64,000 nucleotides of DNA, taken from Flammeovirga pectinis. GTDB lineage: Bacteria; Bacteroidota; Bacteroidia; Cytophagales; Flammeovirgaceae. The stretch is from NCBI RefSeq assembly GCF_003970675.1, contig NZ_CP034562.1, positions 992,001-1,056,000 of the forward strand. The letters run 5' to 3'. The position numbers were made by a program, and so were the translations under genes. Below, in pieces: positions 16,626 through 25,522 of the stretch; position 1 is the first letter of the stretch; each line of letters begins with the position of its first letter. Under the pieces are notes generated by a model. It was given only the letters and a program-made list of their open reading frames with translations. It was not told where the DNA came from and did not search any database.

Positions 16626-18743
16626 ATGAGGAGTTTTAGAACTGAACTAGAAAACGAAATTGTCGAAAAAGACATACTAGATTTAGAAAAGAAGATTAGA
16701 TTATTTCATGAAGGAAACATTGATGACGATAAGTTTCGTAGTCTTCGTTTAGCACGTGGCGTTTACGGCCAACGTCAAGCGGGAGTACAGATGATCAGAA
16801 TCAAGATCCCTTACGGTAAACTAACAACAAGACAATTAAACAGAATTTGTGAAGTATCTGACCAATATTCAAATGGTAAGTTACACATCACAACAAGACA
16901 AGATATCCAAATTCACTACGTAAGTCTTGATGACTCTCCAGCTTTATGGTCTGAGTTAGAAAAAGATGAAGTGACTTTGAGAGAAGCATGTGGTAATACT
17001 GTTCGTAATATCACAGCATCGGAGAAAGCAGGTATCGATCCAAACGAACCTTTTGATGTTACTCCTTATGCACACGCTGCATTTGAGTACTTCTTGCGTA
17101 ATCCTATCTGTCAGGAAATGGGACGTAAGTTCAAAATTGCTTTTTCATCTTCGGAATCAGATACTGCATTTGCATTTATTCATGATGTAGGAGCTATTCC
17201 AGTTGTAAAAACTGTTGATGGAAAAGAAGTTAGAGGATTTAAAGTATTAATTGGTGGTGGTTTAGGTGCACAACCTTACATGGCTGAAACTGCTTATGAA
17301 TTCTTAGAAGAAGAAAAATTAATTCCTTTTACAGAAGCATTAGTACGTGTTTTCGATCGTTTTGGCGAACGTAACCGTAGAATGAAAGCAAGAATGAAAT
17401 TCTTACTACAAGATATTGGTAAGGAAGAATTATTACGTCTTGCAGAAGAGGAAAGATTAGCACTTAAAAATCAAGAAATTTGGGTAGATAGATCTAAAGT
17501 AGATTCTGTTGTTTTACCTAAAGAACATACTTCTGTAGAAGTAGAAATTCTTGATCAAAAGAAATACGACAAGTGGTTAAATGCCAATGTATTTGAACAA
17601 AAACAAAAAGGTTTCTTTGGTGTATTAGTTCGTTTACAATTGGGTAACTTTGATACTGCTACAGCTAGAAAATTAATCAAGATTGTAGAGAAGTATACTG
17701 CTGATGATATTCGTTTAACAATCCGCCAAGGTTTATTATTGAAATTTATAAGCAAAGAAGATCTTCCTGCTTTATTCAATGAACTTGATGCAATTGGATT
17801 TGCTGAACCTGGTTACGATACAACAACAGATATTACAGCTTGTCCTGGTACGGATACGTGTGTATTAGGTATTTCAAGTAGTACTGGTATTGCTCGTGTT
17901 TTAGAAGATTTGATTAAAGTAGAATATCCTGATTTAATCACGGACGATACTTTCAAAATAAAAATTAGTGGTTGTCCTAACGCTTGTGGACAGCATACTA
18001 TTGCTCAGTTTGGTATTCATGGTAGTTCTTTACGTAACAAAGAGAACAAAATGCAATTACCTGCGGCTCAAATTTTACTAGGTGGTGGTTTTGATGGTAA
18101 TGGTAATCCTCATATTGCAGACAAGGTAATTAAAATACCAAGTAAGCGTATTGAAGATGCTTTCCGTTCTATTGTAGATGATTACGATCAGAATTCTACA
18201 GAAGGAGAATACTATGTAGATTACTACAAACGCCAAGGTAAAGATTACTTCTACGAGTTATTAAAGCCATTACATTCTTTAGAAAACTTAGAGCCTTCAG
18301 ATTATTTAGATTGGTATACTCAAGACGATAAATTCCAATTGCATAAAGCCGTAGGTGAATGTGCAGGTGTAATTATTGACTTAGTACAAACTCTAATCTT
18401 TGAAGCAGAAGAGAAAGTAGGTTGGTCTGAAGAGGCATTTAAGAAAGGTCTTTTTGCAGATTCAGTTTACCATGCTTATGCAGGTTACGTAAGTGCAGCT
18501 AAGGCGTTGTTACTTGATAAAAAAGTAAAATTAAATAGCCAAGCTACAGTTATTAATCGTTTTGCAGAACATTACGATGAGCGTTTCAATTTTGCTGAAG
18601 GAACTTTTGTTGATCATGTTTTAAGAATCAATAAAAACGAACCTACAGAAGAATTTGCAGCACTTTATTTATCAGAAGCAAAAGTTTTCTTAAACGACGT
18701 AAGTGAGTTGAGAAAGCAAGATCTTGCTGCTACCGAAGCTTAA
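16626..18743 (+). CDS. Siroheme sulfite/nitrite reductase with C-terminal HEPN-like domain
   Basis: 705 residues. Two ferredoxin-like half domains alternate with siroheme/[4Fe-4S]-binding domains. Cluster ligands are C406-x5-C412 (TACPGTDTC) and C450-x3-C454 (SGCPNACG). The first siroheme region has VYGQRQAGVQMIRIK and the second TADDIRLTIRQGLLLKF. It reduces sulfite to sulfide (or nitrite to ammonia) in the cytoplasm. The catalytic part ends near residue 560; the last ~140 residues form a helical domain with YHAYAGYVSAAKALLLDKK and TVINRFAEHYDE, typical of HEPN folds. No Rx4-6H RNase motif is seen. cobA and a siroheme-synthesis dehydrogenase follow. Confidence 0.88.
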   Translation: MRSFRTELENEIVEKDILDLEKKIRLFHEGNIDDDKFRSLRLARGVYGQRQAGVQMIRIKIPYGKLTTRQLNRICEVSDQYSNGKLHITTRQDIQIHYVSLDDSPALWSELEKDEVTLREACGNTVRNITASEKAGIDPNEPFDVTPYAHAAFEYFLRNPICQEMGRKFKIAFSSSESDTAFAFIHDVGAIPVVKTVDGKEVRGFKVLIGGGLGAQPYMAETAYEFLEEEKLIPFTEALVRVFDRFGERNRRMKARMKFLLQDIGKEELLRLAEEERLALKNQEIWVDRSKVDSVVLPKEHTSVEVEILDQKKYDKWLNANVFEQKQKGFFGVLVRLQLGNFDTATARKLIKIVEKYTADDIRLTIRQGLLLKFISKEDLPALFNELDAIGFAEPGYDTTTDITACPGTDTCVLGISSSTGIARVLEDLIKVEYPDLITDDTFKIKISGCPNACGQHTIAQFGIHGSSLRNKENKMQLPAAQILLGGGFDGNGNPHIADKVIKIPSKRIEDAFRSIVDDYDQNSTEGEYYVDYYKRQGKDYFYELLKPLHSLENLEPSDYLDWYTQDDKFQLHKAVGECAGVIIDLVQTLIFEAEEKVGWSEEAFKKGLFADSVYHAYAGYVSAAKALLLDKKVKLNSQATVINRFAEHYDERFNFAEGTFVDHVLRINKNEPTEEFAALYLSEAKVFLNDVSELRKQDLAATEA

Positions 18744-18779
18744 ATTAACAAACTGACAAACTTTAAACGCACCGATCTC

Positions 18780-19556
18780 ATGACAAAGACAATACAACCA
18801 GAGTTAACCCTTGTAGGGGCTGGAATCGGCGATCCCGATTTAATCACAATGAAAGGCATTAAAGCTTTAAGAAGAGCAGATGTTGTTTTATATGATGCCC
18901 TTGTATGTGAGGAATTGTTAGAGTATGCACCTCAGGCAAAAAAAATCTATGTGGGTAAAAGAGTGGGACAACATTCTTTTAAACAAGAAGAAATTAATCG
19001 TCTGATTGTATCTAATGCATTTGGTGGAGGTCACGTTGTGCGTTTAAAAGGTGGTGATCCTTTTGTTTTTGGTAGAGGACATGAAGAAATGGTCTATGCA
19101 CAAGAACATGGGATTAGAGTTAATTTAGTACCAGGTATTAGTAGTTCTGTTGCAGCACCTGCTTTACAAGGTATTCCGGTAACACGTAGGGGTGACAGCC
19201 AAAGTTTTTGGGTGATTACTGGAACAACTAAAGAAGGCGAGGTGTCTAAAGATATTGCTTTGGCAGCACAATCTTCTGCTACCGTTATCATATTAATGGG
19301 AACAAAGAAGATTGATCAGATTATGGACAGTTTCAAAGCGGCAGGGAAAGAAGATACTCCTGTAGCTATTATTCAACACGCTTCTACTCCTCATGAGCGT
19401 ATTGGATTAGGAAAAGTACATACTATAGCTGACATAATGCGTGAAAAAGACTTAGGTTCTCCTGCTGTAATTGTAGTAGGAGAAGTTGTTAAGCACCATG
19501 CTCAATATCCTAAAGCATTATCAGAAGTAGTGGCAAAAGCTACTGTAACAGTCTAA
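18780..19556 (+). CDS. cobA: Uroporphyrinogen-III C-methyltransferase (SUMT)
   Basis: 258 residues, single-domain SUMT. It adds two methyl groups from S-adenosylmethionine to uroporphyrinogen III, giving precorrin-2, the siroheme precursor. Motifs: LVGAGIGDPDLITMKG near the N-terminus, VVRLKGGDPFVFGRGHEE (~residues 82-99), VPGISSSVAAPALQGIPVTRRG (~118-139). It lies 36 nt after the siroheme-dependent reductase and supplies its cofactor together with the gene at 19719. Start ATG 18780 follows a short gap and gives the standard N-terminus. Confidence 0.95.
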   Translation: MTKTIQPELTLVGAGIGDPDLITMKGIKALRRADVVLYDALVCEELLEYAPQAKKIYVGKRVGQHSFKQEEINRLIVSNAFGGGHVVRLKGGDPFVFGRGHEEMVYAQEHGIRVNLVPGISSSVAAPALQGIPVTRRGDSQSFWVITGTTKEGEVSKDIALAAQSSATVIILMGTKKIDQIMDSFKAAGKEDTPVAIIQHASTPHERIGLGKVHTIADIMREKDLGSPAVIVVGEVVKHHAQYPKALSEVVAKATVTV

Positions 19557-19577
19557 TTAGATCTTAGAAAATATATC

Positions 19578-19682
19578 AAGTTATCAGTGGATACGTGGCG
19601 TTTGTGTGTTTATTGAAGTTTTATCAAAAGCAGACAATCGGTTAGTGGTTCAACAGTTCTCGTTACGTACCACTGATGACTT
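19578..19682 (+). repeat. 105-nt imperfect inverted repeat / possible structured RNA between cobA and the siroheme dehydrogenase
   Basis: 19578-19600 (AAGTTATCAGTGGATACGTGGCG) pairs with 19661-19682 (CGTTACGTACCACTGATGACTT): every mismatch is a G-U pair except one bulged base. A 60-nt loop between them contains TTGAA (~19613) and TTCAA (~19649), which can pair. It is the only long paired element in the 162-nt gap. It could be a regulatory leader of the downstream gene, an RNA-processing stem, or a small palindromic repeat family. Base pairing is seen; function is not known. Confidence 0.6.
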
Positions 19683-19718
19683 ATTTTTTACATATTAGAA
19701 ATCCATTATCTTGCAGCT

Positions 19719-20297
19719 ATGAACGAAATGTTTCCTATTTTTATTAAAATGTCTGAAATCTCCACATTAATTGTTGGTGGAGGAAATGTAGGGCACGAAA
19801 AATTAGCTGCAATCTTAAAAAATAGTCCAAATGCTGTAGTAACAGTAGTCTCTACAACTTTTGGAGAAGAGCTTTTAGATTTAGCAAAAGATTTTCCATC
19901 GGTAACACTTGTAGAAAGACCGTTTGAAATGTCAGATTTAGATAATCATCACATTGTATTATGTGCAACTGATAGTTATGAGTTGCATGTTGATATACAA
20001 AAGGAATGTAACAAACGTAAGATGCTCGTTAATGTTGCTGATACTCCTCCTTTATGTGATTTCTATTTAGGTTCAGTTGTATCTAAAGGAGATTTAAAGA
20101 TTGGTATTTCTACAAATGGAAAATCTCCAACTTTAGCAAAAAGAATGAGGGAGTTTTTAGAAGATGCTTTACCTAGTGAAACTCAACAACTATTAGATAA
20201 TTTAAAAGGAATTAGAGATAGTTTAAAAGGAGATTTTGCTGATAAAGTGAAACAATTAAATGATATCACTCAGCAAGTGTTTGATAAAAAAGAATAA
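19719..20297 (+). CDS. Precorrin-2 dehydrogenase / siroheme synthase N-terminal (Met8/CysG-B-like)
   Basis: 192 residues with the Rossmann motif LIVGGGNVGHEKLAAIL (~17-33), then VNVADTPPLCDFYLGSVVSKGDLKIGISTNGKSP split between NAD-binding and dimerisation parts. This matches the N-terminal module of CysG and Met8, which oxidises precorrin-2 to sirohydrochlorin and may also insert iron. With cobA and the reductase it forms a siroheme cassette. A second CobA-type domain is absent, so the work is divided between two genes. Its separation from cobA by a structured gap may mean a separate promoter. Confidence 0.92.
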   Translation: MNEMFPIFIKMSEISTLIVGGGNVGHEKLAAILKNSPNAVVTVVSTTFGEELLDLAKDFPSVTLVERPFEMSDLDNHHIVLCATDSYELHVDIQKECNKRKMLVNVADTPPLCDFYLGSVVSKGDLKIGISTNGKSPTLAKRMREFLEDALPSETQQLLDNLKGIRDSLKGDFADKVKQLNDITQQVFDKKE

Positions 20298-20300
20298 CTA

Positions 20301-20341
20301 AAAAAGCTGTATCAAAAATTAATTTCGATACAGCTTTTTTT
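20301..20341. terminator. Terminator shared by the siroheme genes and the deacetylase
   Basis: 13-bp stem AAAAAGCTGTATC (20301-20313) with GATACAGCTTTTT (20327-20339), flanked by A and T tracts. It overlaps the stop codon region of the converging gene at 20340. Confidence 0.88.
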
Positions 20342-21224
20342 ATTTTATTTTTATTGATTTTCCTTCTTTTGTAACCCAAATAGGAATTGAACTATTATTT
20401 ATTATTTCTCCGTTTTCAATTGTACTATTCTGAATAGCTAATATATAATCCACATATTCTGCTGCTCCTACATACCAAATATCATCTTTTCTACCTACCT
20501 CTTGACAAATTCTTTTCATCATTTCCCAATTGTTATCTGGTTTACCCTGATCAAATTCCCAACTGTGTCCCCAAAGTACATAAACTGTAGGATTGGTAGG
20601 AACTAACGAAATGTACTCCTTAATAGATGGTAGTGCATTAGAATGATGTGATGTTGGATGCCATACAAGTAAGCTATCGGGTAAATCAAAGGAGTAAGTA
20701 CTTATTACTGTTCTCGCATTTGTTATTTCTGATGTAGTAAGAGTTTTGATTACAAAATCATTGTAAGCTCCAAAGGGGTAGGCCATACTTTTTACTTTAT
20801 AGTCAACCAAATCAGATAAATATTTTGCATCACCAATTACTTCATTAATAATTTCAGCTTCTTTATTAATTGTATTTAGTGCGGGGTGGTTTACGGTATG
20901 AACAGCAACCTCGTGGCGACGATAAATACTTTTTATGTCAGATGATTTTATATAATTTCCTTCCTGACCAATTAAGTCGTTTAACCATGGAGCAGTACTT
21001 CCCATCAATCCAGAATTTAGATTAAATGTACCTTTAATATGGTATTTATCAAGTAATTTAATTAGATGTATATCCTGTTTTAGGCCATCGTCATAACTTA
21101 AAATCACAGCTTTCTTTTTACCATTTGGGTAGGAGAATTTCTTGCTCTCGTAAATAGTAGAAGATTGAGCTCTAATCATTAGAGGGATATAGAATAATAC
21201 TAAAAAAGAGATCGTTAACTTCAT
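20340..21224 (-). CDS. Exported polysaccharide deacetylase (NodB-like, CE4)
   Basis: 294 residues with a short signal peptide (MKLTISFLVLFYIPLMIRAQ). NodB motifs: VILSYDDG (catalytic and metal-binding Asp pair, ~40-47), VAVHTVNHPAL (metal His pair H-x3-H, ~110) and a later VLWGHSWEFDQ. CE4 enzymes remove N-acetyl groups from glycans such as chitin fragments or peptidoglycan. It is preceded by 2 nt by the alpha/beta hydrolase gene in the same operon. The substrate is not evident. Confidence 0.85.
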   Translation of the reverse strand: MKLTISFLVLFYIPLMIRAQSSTIYESKKFSYPNGKKKAVILSYDDGLKQDIHLIKLLDKYHIKGTFNLNSGLMGSTAPWLNDLIGQEGNYIKSSDIKSIYRRHEVAVHTVNHPALNTINKEAEIINEVIGDAKYLSDLVDYKVKSMAYPFGAYNDFVIKTLTTSEITNARTVISTYSFDLPDSLLVWHPTSHHSNALPSIKEYISLVPTNPTVYVLWGHSWEFDQGKPDNNWEMMKRICQEVGRKDDIWYVGAAEYVDYILAIQNSTIENGEIINNSSIPIWVTKEGKSIKIK

Positions 21225-21226
21225 TG

Positions 21227-22606
21227 TTATTTATTTTCCCAATCGATAAGGTTCTTTTTACTACTAACCAAACCATCTTTATCAACATAAACAAAGTGGC
21301 CGTCTACAAATTCAATTCCTGAAACTGCTGCATGATAATGTATTTCTATTAAATTATCTTCAGTCGGAGCAATAGCTTTCCTCGGGTATGCCTTGTTTGC
21401 CATAATTCCAGTTCTAAGTTTACAAATTTCTTCTGTGTTTCTGTAGTTTCCATTTGTAATTATTCCTTCCCATTCTTGGTGCATTAAAGCAAAAACGAGT
21501 TCATCATCAATAACGGCATTATCTGTATCAGCTATCCATTCAATAACAAGTACTTTCCCTTTTCCATTTTCTTCTTCAATTCTGTCAAAAATAACTTTTC
21601 TATTGTTCGTTTTTATACAAAGAACACTTCCATGAAAAGAATCTTTTTCAGTGATAGATTGAAGCCCAATTTCTCCAACTCGTATGTTATCAGAAAATTT
21701 ATCACAAAGGGTAGTTGTTTTAACTTTTGTACCGCTATCAAAGGCTTTATTTTCTAAAAATTTAATAGAGTCTTTAACTGATTTATCAGGAATTTCTTCC
21801 ATTGCAATATGTCCCACACCTTCATAAATAATCAATTCTGAATTGGGTAGACTGAATTGAAATTTATAGGCATTAGCTAATGGAATCCAATGATCTTTTT
21901 CTCCCCAAATGATTAAAGTTGGCGTGTCTAAATCTTTTAAACTAGAGGAATTATCAGTTACACCACTATTAGCAAGATTTAAAAAAGCTTCTTTATTTCC
22001 TTTTCGTGCAAATAGTTCGTGATAACGTGTTGTTGTTGTAGGCTCTAATCTATTTGCATCACCGTAGGCATTCTTTAAGAAAAATTCAATAAATGTTTTA
22101 GGTGCTTTTACATATTCTGCAAAGCCATGAAAAAGTTTAAATTCTTTTATTATAGGATTTTGAACCAATTTGTAAAGTAGAGGAATAGATTGTTTGTCGT
22201 TAAAACCGGCAGCGTCTAACAAGATTAATCTCCTAACTTTTTCTTTAAAACGGTAGGCGTATTCCCAAGCTATCCATCCTCCTAATGACGATCCTGCCAA
22301 ATAAAACTTATTAATTTCTAAGCGTTTCAAAAAACGATCTAGAAAATCTAAATAGATTTCTACGGAATAACTTTTATCAGGTCTTGGTCCAGTTAAAGCG
22401 AAACCAGGTAGATCTAAGCGAATAACCTTATATTTTTTCTTTAATGTATCTGTCCATCTATCCCAAGTATGTAAAGAGGCGAAAGTTCCGTGAAGCAAAA
22501 CAATCGGGAAACCTTCTCCTTCTACTTTATAATGAACTTTCATTCCATCAATTTCCATAAATTGAGAAACGTTATCTGTATATTTTTCAAATAGATCAAT
22601 AGCCAT
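21227..22606 (-). CDS. Alpha/beta hydrolase with an extra C-terminal NTF2/SnoaL-like domain
   Basis: 459 residues. Residues 1-~280: alpha/beta hydrolase with oxyanion region VLLHGTFAS, nucleophile elbow GSSLGG (S107), Asp in IIWGEKDHWIPL and His in YEGVGHIAMEE. The family is usually ~280-300 residues. The remaining ~165 residues (from SDNIRVGEIG to the end) are a separate alpha+beta domain with KVLVIEWIADTD and IEIHYHAAVSGIEFVDGHFV, which resembles an NTF2/SnoaL-type fold; this is tentative. No signal peptide, so cytoplasmic. Substrate unknown. Confidence 0.8.
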   Translation of the reverse strand: MAIDLFEKYTDNVSQFMEIDGMKVHYKVEGEGFPIVLLHGTFASLHTWDRWTDTLKKKYKVIRLDLPGFALTGPRPDKSYSVEIYLDFLDRFLKRLEINKFYLAGSSLGGWIAWEYAYRFKEKVRRLILLDAAGFNDKQSIPLLYKLVQNPIIKEFKLFHGFAEYVKAPKTFIEFFLKNAYGDANRLEPTTTTRYHELFARKGNKEAFLNLANSGVTDNSSSLKDLDTPTLIIWGEKDHWIPLANAYKFQFSLPNSELIIYEGVGHIAMEEIPDKSVKDSIKFLENKAFDSGTKVKTTTLCDKFSDNIRVGEIGLQSITEKDSFHGSVLCIKTNNRKVIFDRIEEENGKGKVLVIEWIADTDNAVIDDELVFALMHQEWEGIITNGNYRNTEEICKLRTGIMANKAYPRKAIAPTEDNLIEIHYHAAVSGIEFVDGHFVYVDKDGLVSSKKNLIDWENK

Positions 22607-22747
22607 AAACTGGAGAGTAATTTAGATTGAAATGAATTTTACACTTTAATTTAAAATTATTTATCGAAGATGGGTCTGTGATATAAATAATTAGTTAAAC
22701 AAGTTAATATTATAGAGTGAATATTTACTCATCTATATAGAATTTAT

Positions 22748-24730
22748 TTATTGAAACGGTATTACATTTGGTTTCATAGGTTTGAAATCTTGTAATGGTA
22801 AATCAATTTCTGTAGATAACGAGATTTCTACAGCAGAGTTATTAAAATTAGCATTAGGGTAGTATTGAATTTCCAAAGCAAATGTATTAAATACTAAGTT
22901 CTCATTTCTTGTTCTGATACCAGCACCTATAGAAGAAAAGAAGTTATCATGAGAGATAGAAACTCCTTCTTTATCATTTAACATACCAAATTGAAAATTT
23001 TGAAAAACAGCAAACTTAAACCCATAAAAAAACCATTTTGTAAACCATACATTTTCCTGTTTTATGCGTAACCTTTGCGTCCCTTTTTTAGAATTTCTTC
23101 TTATCTGAAAATCAGTATAAAGATCACTTTGATCAAAAAATAAATAATCTCCAGGTACTCTATCAGTACCAGATAATAGGTCTATATCGAGAAAGAAACG
23201 TAAGAAGTTATCATTAACGGCAAGAAGGTTTGAAAAGTAATTAAACTGAAGATGAAAAGTCTCTTGTTTGTATTTGTCAACTATAAAAGAACCAAATTCT
23301 CCTTGTATTCTAAAGAACCCCCAAGGAGTAAATTGTCCTATTTCTGTATTGAACCCTAGATAAGGTCTAAGGCCAAGAAACTCATTAATTTCAGTACCAG
23401 AAGTTACAGAAAATAGCCACCCATTTGGAACATCTTCTGTACGTCCAAAACCTTGTAAGTAACTTAATTTTCTGTAATTTCTTTCGTTAAACGTAACAGA
23501 ACCTAAATATTGTGATTTGTTTTGGTAGGCGTATAATGTATCAGCACTTACTTGTTCAGGTCTTTCTAATACACTTAGTTTTGCTACTCCACCACTTATA
23601 GTTATGTTTCTATTTTTTTCTTTATTTAATTGAAAAGATCTACCCACCCAAGAGCTTGCGTAAGAATATTCTAATTCTTCCCAAAATCTTTGTGTACTAT
23701 CAATATCAAGATATGCAGAATCAGAAGTAGTATATCCATACCTTGTTCTATTATTTTCTAAATCAACTTCACCAGCCCATTTAGTACTAGAAGTAACAAA
23801 ATCTTTGTACATTTTTATGTTCCATAGATTCTGTAAGTAATTATTCTCAATATTAACTTCTAAGTCTACAAAAGTACCGTAAACGTTTTGGAATTTGTAT
23901 TTAAATGCATAACCATATGGGTCAGGTTCATCTGTCTTAACTACTGCGGCTAAGTATACGTATTGGCCTGTACCAATAAAGTTGTTGTCATAAAGTCCTA
24001 ATTCAAAATCGTTAGTGCCATTAAAATTACCATCTACACCAATAGTCCACTGATCTTGCGTGAAAATGTAAATGTCTAATTGCATACCATCAACATCACA
24101 AGCGTATATTTCAGCATCTTTAATAAAAGGTAGTGCACGTAGTAAACGCTCACTTTCAGAGAGGTCTGTATGGTTTATAGCATCACCAATATTAAAAATT
24201 ATATTTTTAGAGATAACTTTTTCTTTTGTTTTTGAGTGAACACCATTTGCATATTTTTCTACTCTATTTTCTTTACCACGAGGGTATGGGTGTTTTACAT
24301 CTGACCCAAAAGGGGGCATTCGTACAATTTTAATACTTCGAACAATTCTGTTTTCAAAACACATTCCATTAGTAAGTAAATTAATACTATCCTGTCTAGT
24401 ACTTGTTTGATTTCTATTTTTTACAAGCAATAAATTAGAAATTTCTTTGGTGATTCTATTCTTTTGTAGCTTATCTTGGAGATTTTTATAAAAGAAATCA
24501 GATTTTAGAATTAGTGAAGAATCATGGTTGAAGAGATTGCTAGGGAGATAAAGAACGGTATCTTTTTGAAATTTATAAACAGAATCTCCTATTACTATAG
24601 GTACATACGCCTTAACCTTAACTTGTTGAGTTAAAGTATCTTGATCTTGAGCAAGTCCTTGTATTTGAGTAAATAAGAACAGGAAAAGAAAAAAAATACC
24701 GGTTAATTTTCGGTAAAGGTTATAGGCCAT
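22748..24730 (-). CDS. Outer membrane protein with POTRA-like domain (Omp85/BamA-related)
   Basis: 660 residues with a signal peptide (LTGIFFLFLFLFTQIQGLAQ). A POTRA-like segment (about residues 125-215: IVRSIKIVRMPPFG, FNIGDAINHTDLSESERLLRALPFIKDAEI) precedes a region rich in alternating hydrophobic/aromatic strands (QWTIGVDGNFNGTNDFELGLYDNNFIGTG) and the C-terminal barrel, as in Omp85/TamA relatives. It ends FKPMKPNVIPFQ rather than with a classic aromatic residue pattern, which is unusual. Probable role: outer membrane assembly or transport. It is longer than a simple barrel and shorter than BamA. Confidence 0.7.
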   Translation of the reverse strand: MAYNLYRKLTGIFFLFLFLFTQIQGLAQDQDTLTQQVKVKAYVPIVIGDSVYKFQKDTVLYLPSNLFNHDSSLILKSDFFYKNLQDKLQKNRITKEISNLLLVKNRNQTSTRQDSINLLTNGMCFENRIVRSIKIVRMPPFGSDVKHPYPRGKENRVEKYANGVHSKTKEKVISKNIIFNIGDAINHTDLSESERLLRALPFIKDAEIYACDVDGMQLDIYIFTQDQWTIGVDGNFNGTNDFELGLYDNNFIGTGQYVYLAAVVKTDEPDPYGYAFKYKFQNVYGTFVDLEVNIENNYLQNLWNIKMYKDFVTSSTKWAGEVDLENNRTRYGYTTSDSAYLDIDSTQRFWEELEYSYASSWVGRSFQLNKEKNRNITISGGVAKLSVLERPEQVSADTLYAYQNKSQYLGSVTFNERNYRKLSYLQGFGRTEDVPNGWLFSVTSGTEINEFLGLRPYLGFNTEIGQFTPWGFFRIQGEFGSFIVDKYKQETFHLQFNYFSNLLAVNDNFLRFFLDIDLLSGTDRVPGDYLFFDQSDLYTDFQIRRNSKKGTQRLRIKQENVWFTKWFFYGFKFAVFQNFQFGMLNDKEGVSISHDNFFSSIGAGIRTRNENLVFNTFALEIQYYPNANFNNSAVEISLSTEIDLPLQDFKPMKPNVIPFQ

Positions 24731-24868
24731 TTATTTTTTTTAGAATATATATAGTAATGCAATTTAATAAATTATGATTTTTATCTTTGCTTTTTATTGT
24801 CATTCTTAGTGTCGAAACCATAATTCGGTAAAATAGAAGCAAAATTAAGTCAGTTTAAACAGTCTATA

Positions 24869-25405
24869 ATGATTAGATATTTTTCTCTTGGTGTTTTAAC
24901 AGTTATCGCCTTATTTTTTGGCATAGGAATGTTATTACCGTCAGGTTATTTAGTAAATCAGAAGGTATATATAAATGCACCTCAAAAAGAAGTCTTTGAG
25001 TATATTGATAACTTACATAAATGGAATGATTGGGCATTTAAATTAGAAGAAGAGGGTAGTCGGTTGTCTCCTCAATATCTAGGCCCAGATGAGGGAGAAG
25101 GTGCAACACACACTTGGATGAGTTATGATGGTTCTAATGCAAAGTTACAAATAACCGCATCCAACCCGTTTGACGAAATTGATTTACAGATGATTACTAA
25201 TGATGGGGATTTTGTATCAGATATAAAATTTACGATTGAAGGATCTGAAAAAGGTACCATAGTTACTTGGATTGAGAAAGGAGATTTTGGTTTTCAACCT
25301 TCTACAAGGGTGATTGCTTTTATTTCTAATTACCAAGAACGAGTAAGCAATCAATACGCTTCTGCATTAGAAGAATTGAAAGTAGCCGTTGAGAAAAAGG
25401 AATAA
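24869..25405 (+). CDS. SRPBCC/polyketide cyclase-type ligand-binding protein
   Basis: 178 residues. An N-terminal hydrophobic segment (residues ~5-25, YFSLGVLTVIALFFGIGMLL) anchors it in the membrane. The rest follows the START/SRPBCC pattern: YINAPQKEVFEYIDNLHKWNDW, then GPDEGEGATHTWMSYDG and GTIVTWIEKGDFGF. The family binds hydrophobic ligands in a deep cavity; no enzymatic residue can be identified. Monocistronic, terminator at 25410. Confidence 0.85.
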   Translation: MIRYFSLGVLTVIALFFGIGMLLPSGYLVNQKVYINAPQKEVFEYIDNLHKWNDWAFKLEEEGSRLSPQYLGPDEGEGATHTWMSYDGSNAKLQITASNPFDEIDLQMITNDGDFVSDIKFTIEGSEKGTIVTWIEKGDFGFQPSTRVIAFISNYQERVSNQYASALEELKVAVEKKE

Positions 25406-25409
25406 AATG

Positions 25410-25450
25410 AAAAGCTCCTACAATGACTAGAGTCAAAGTAGGAGCTTTTT
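25410..25450. terminator. Bidirectional terminator
   Basis: 12-bp perfect stem AAAAGCTCCTAC (25410-25421) with GTAGGAGCTTTT (25438-25449), A and T tracts on either side. Confidence 0.85.
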
Positions 25451-25522
25451 AGTATGTAATCTCTCTTATCAATTTATCTTTTGATAATTGAGTGATTAGA
25501 GGTATATTCTTAAAAACTAAAA

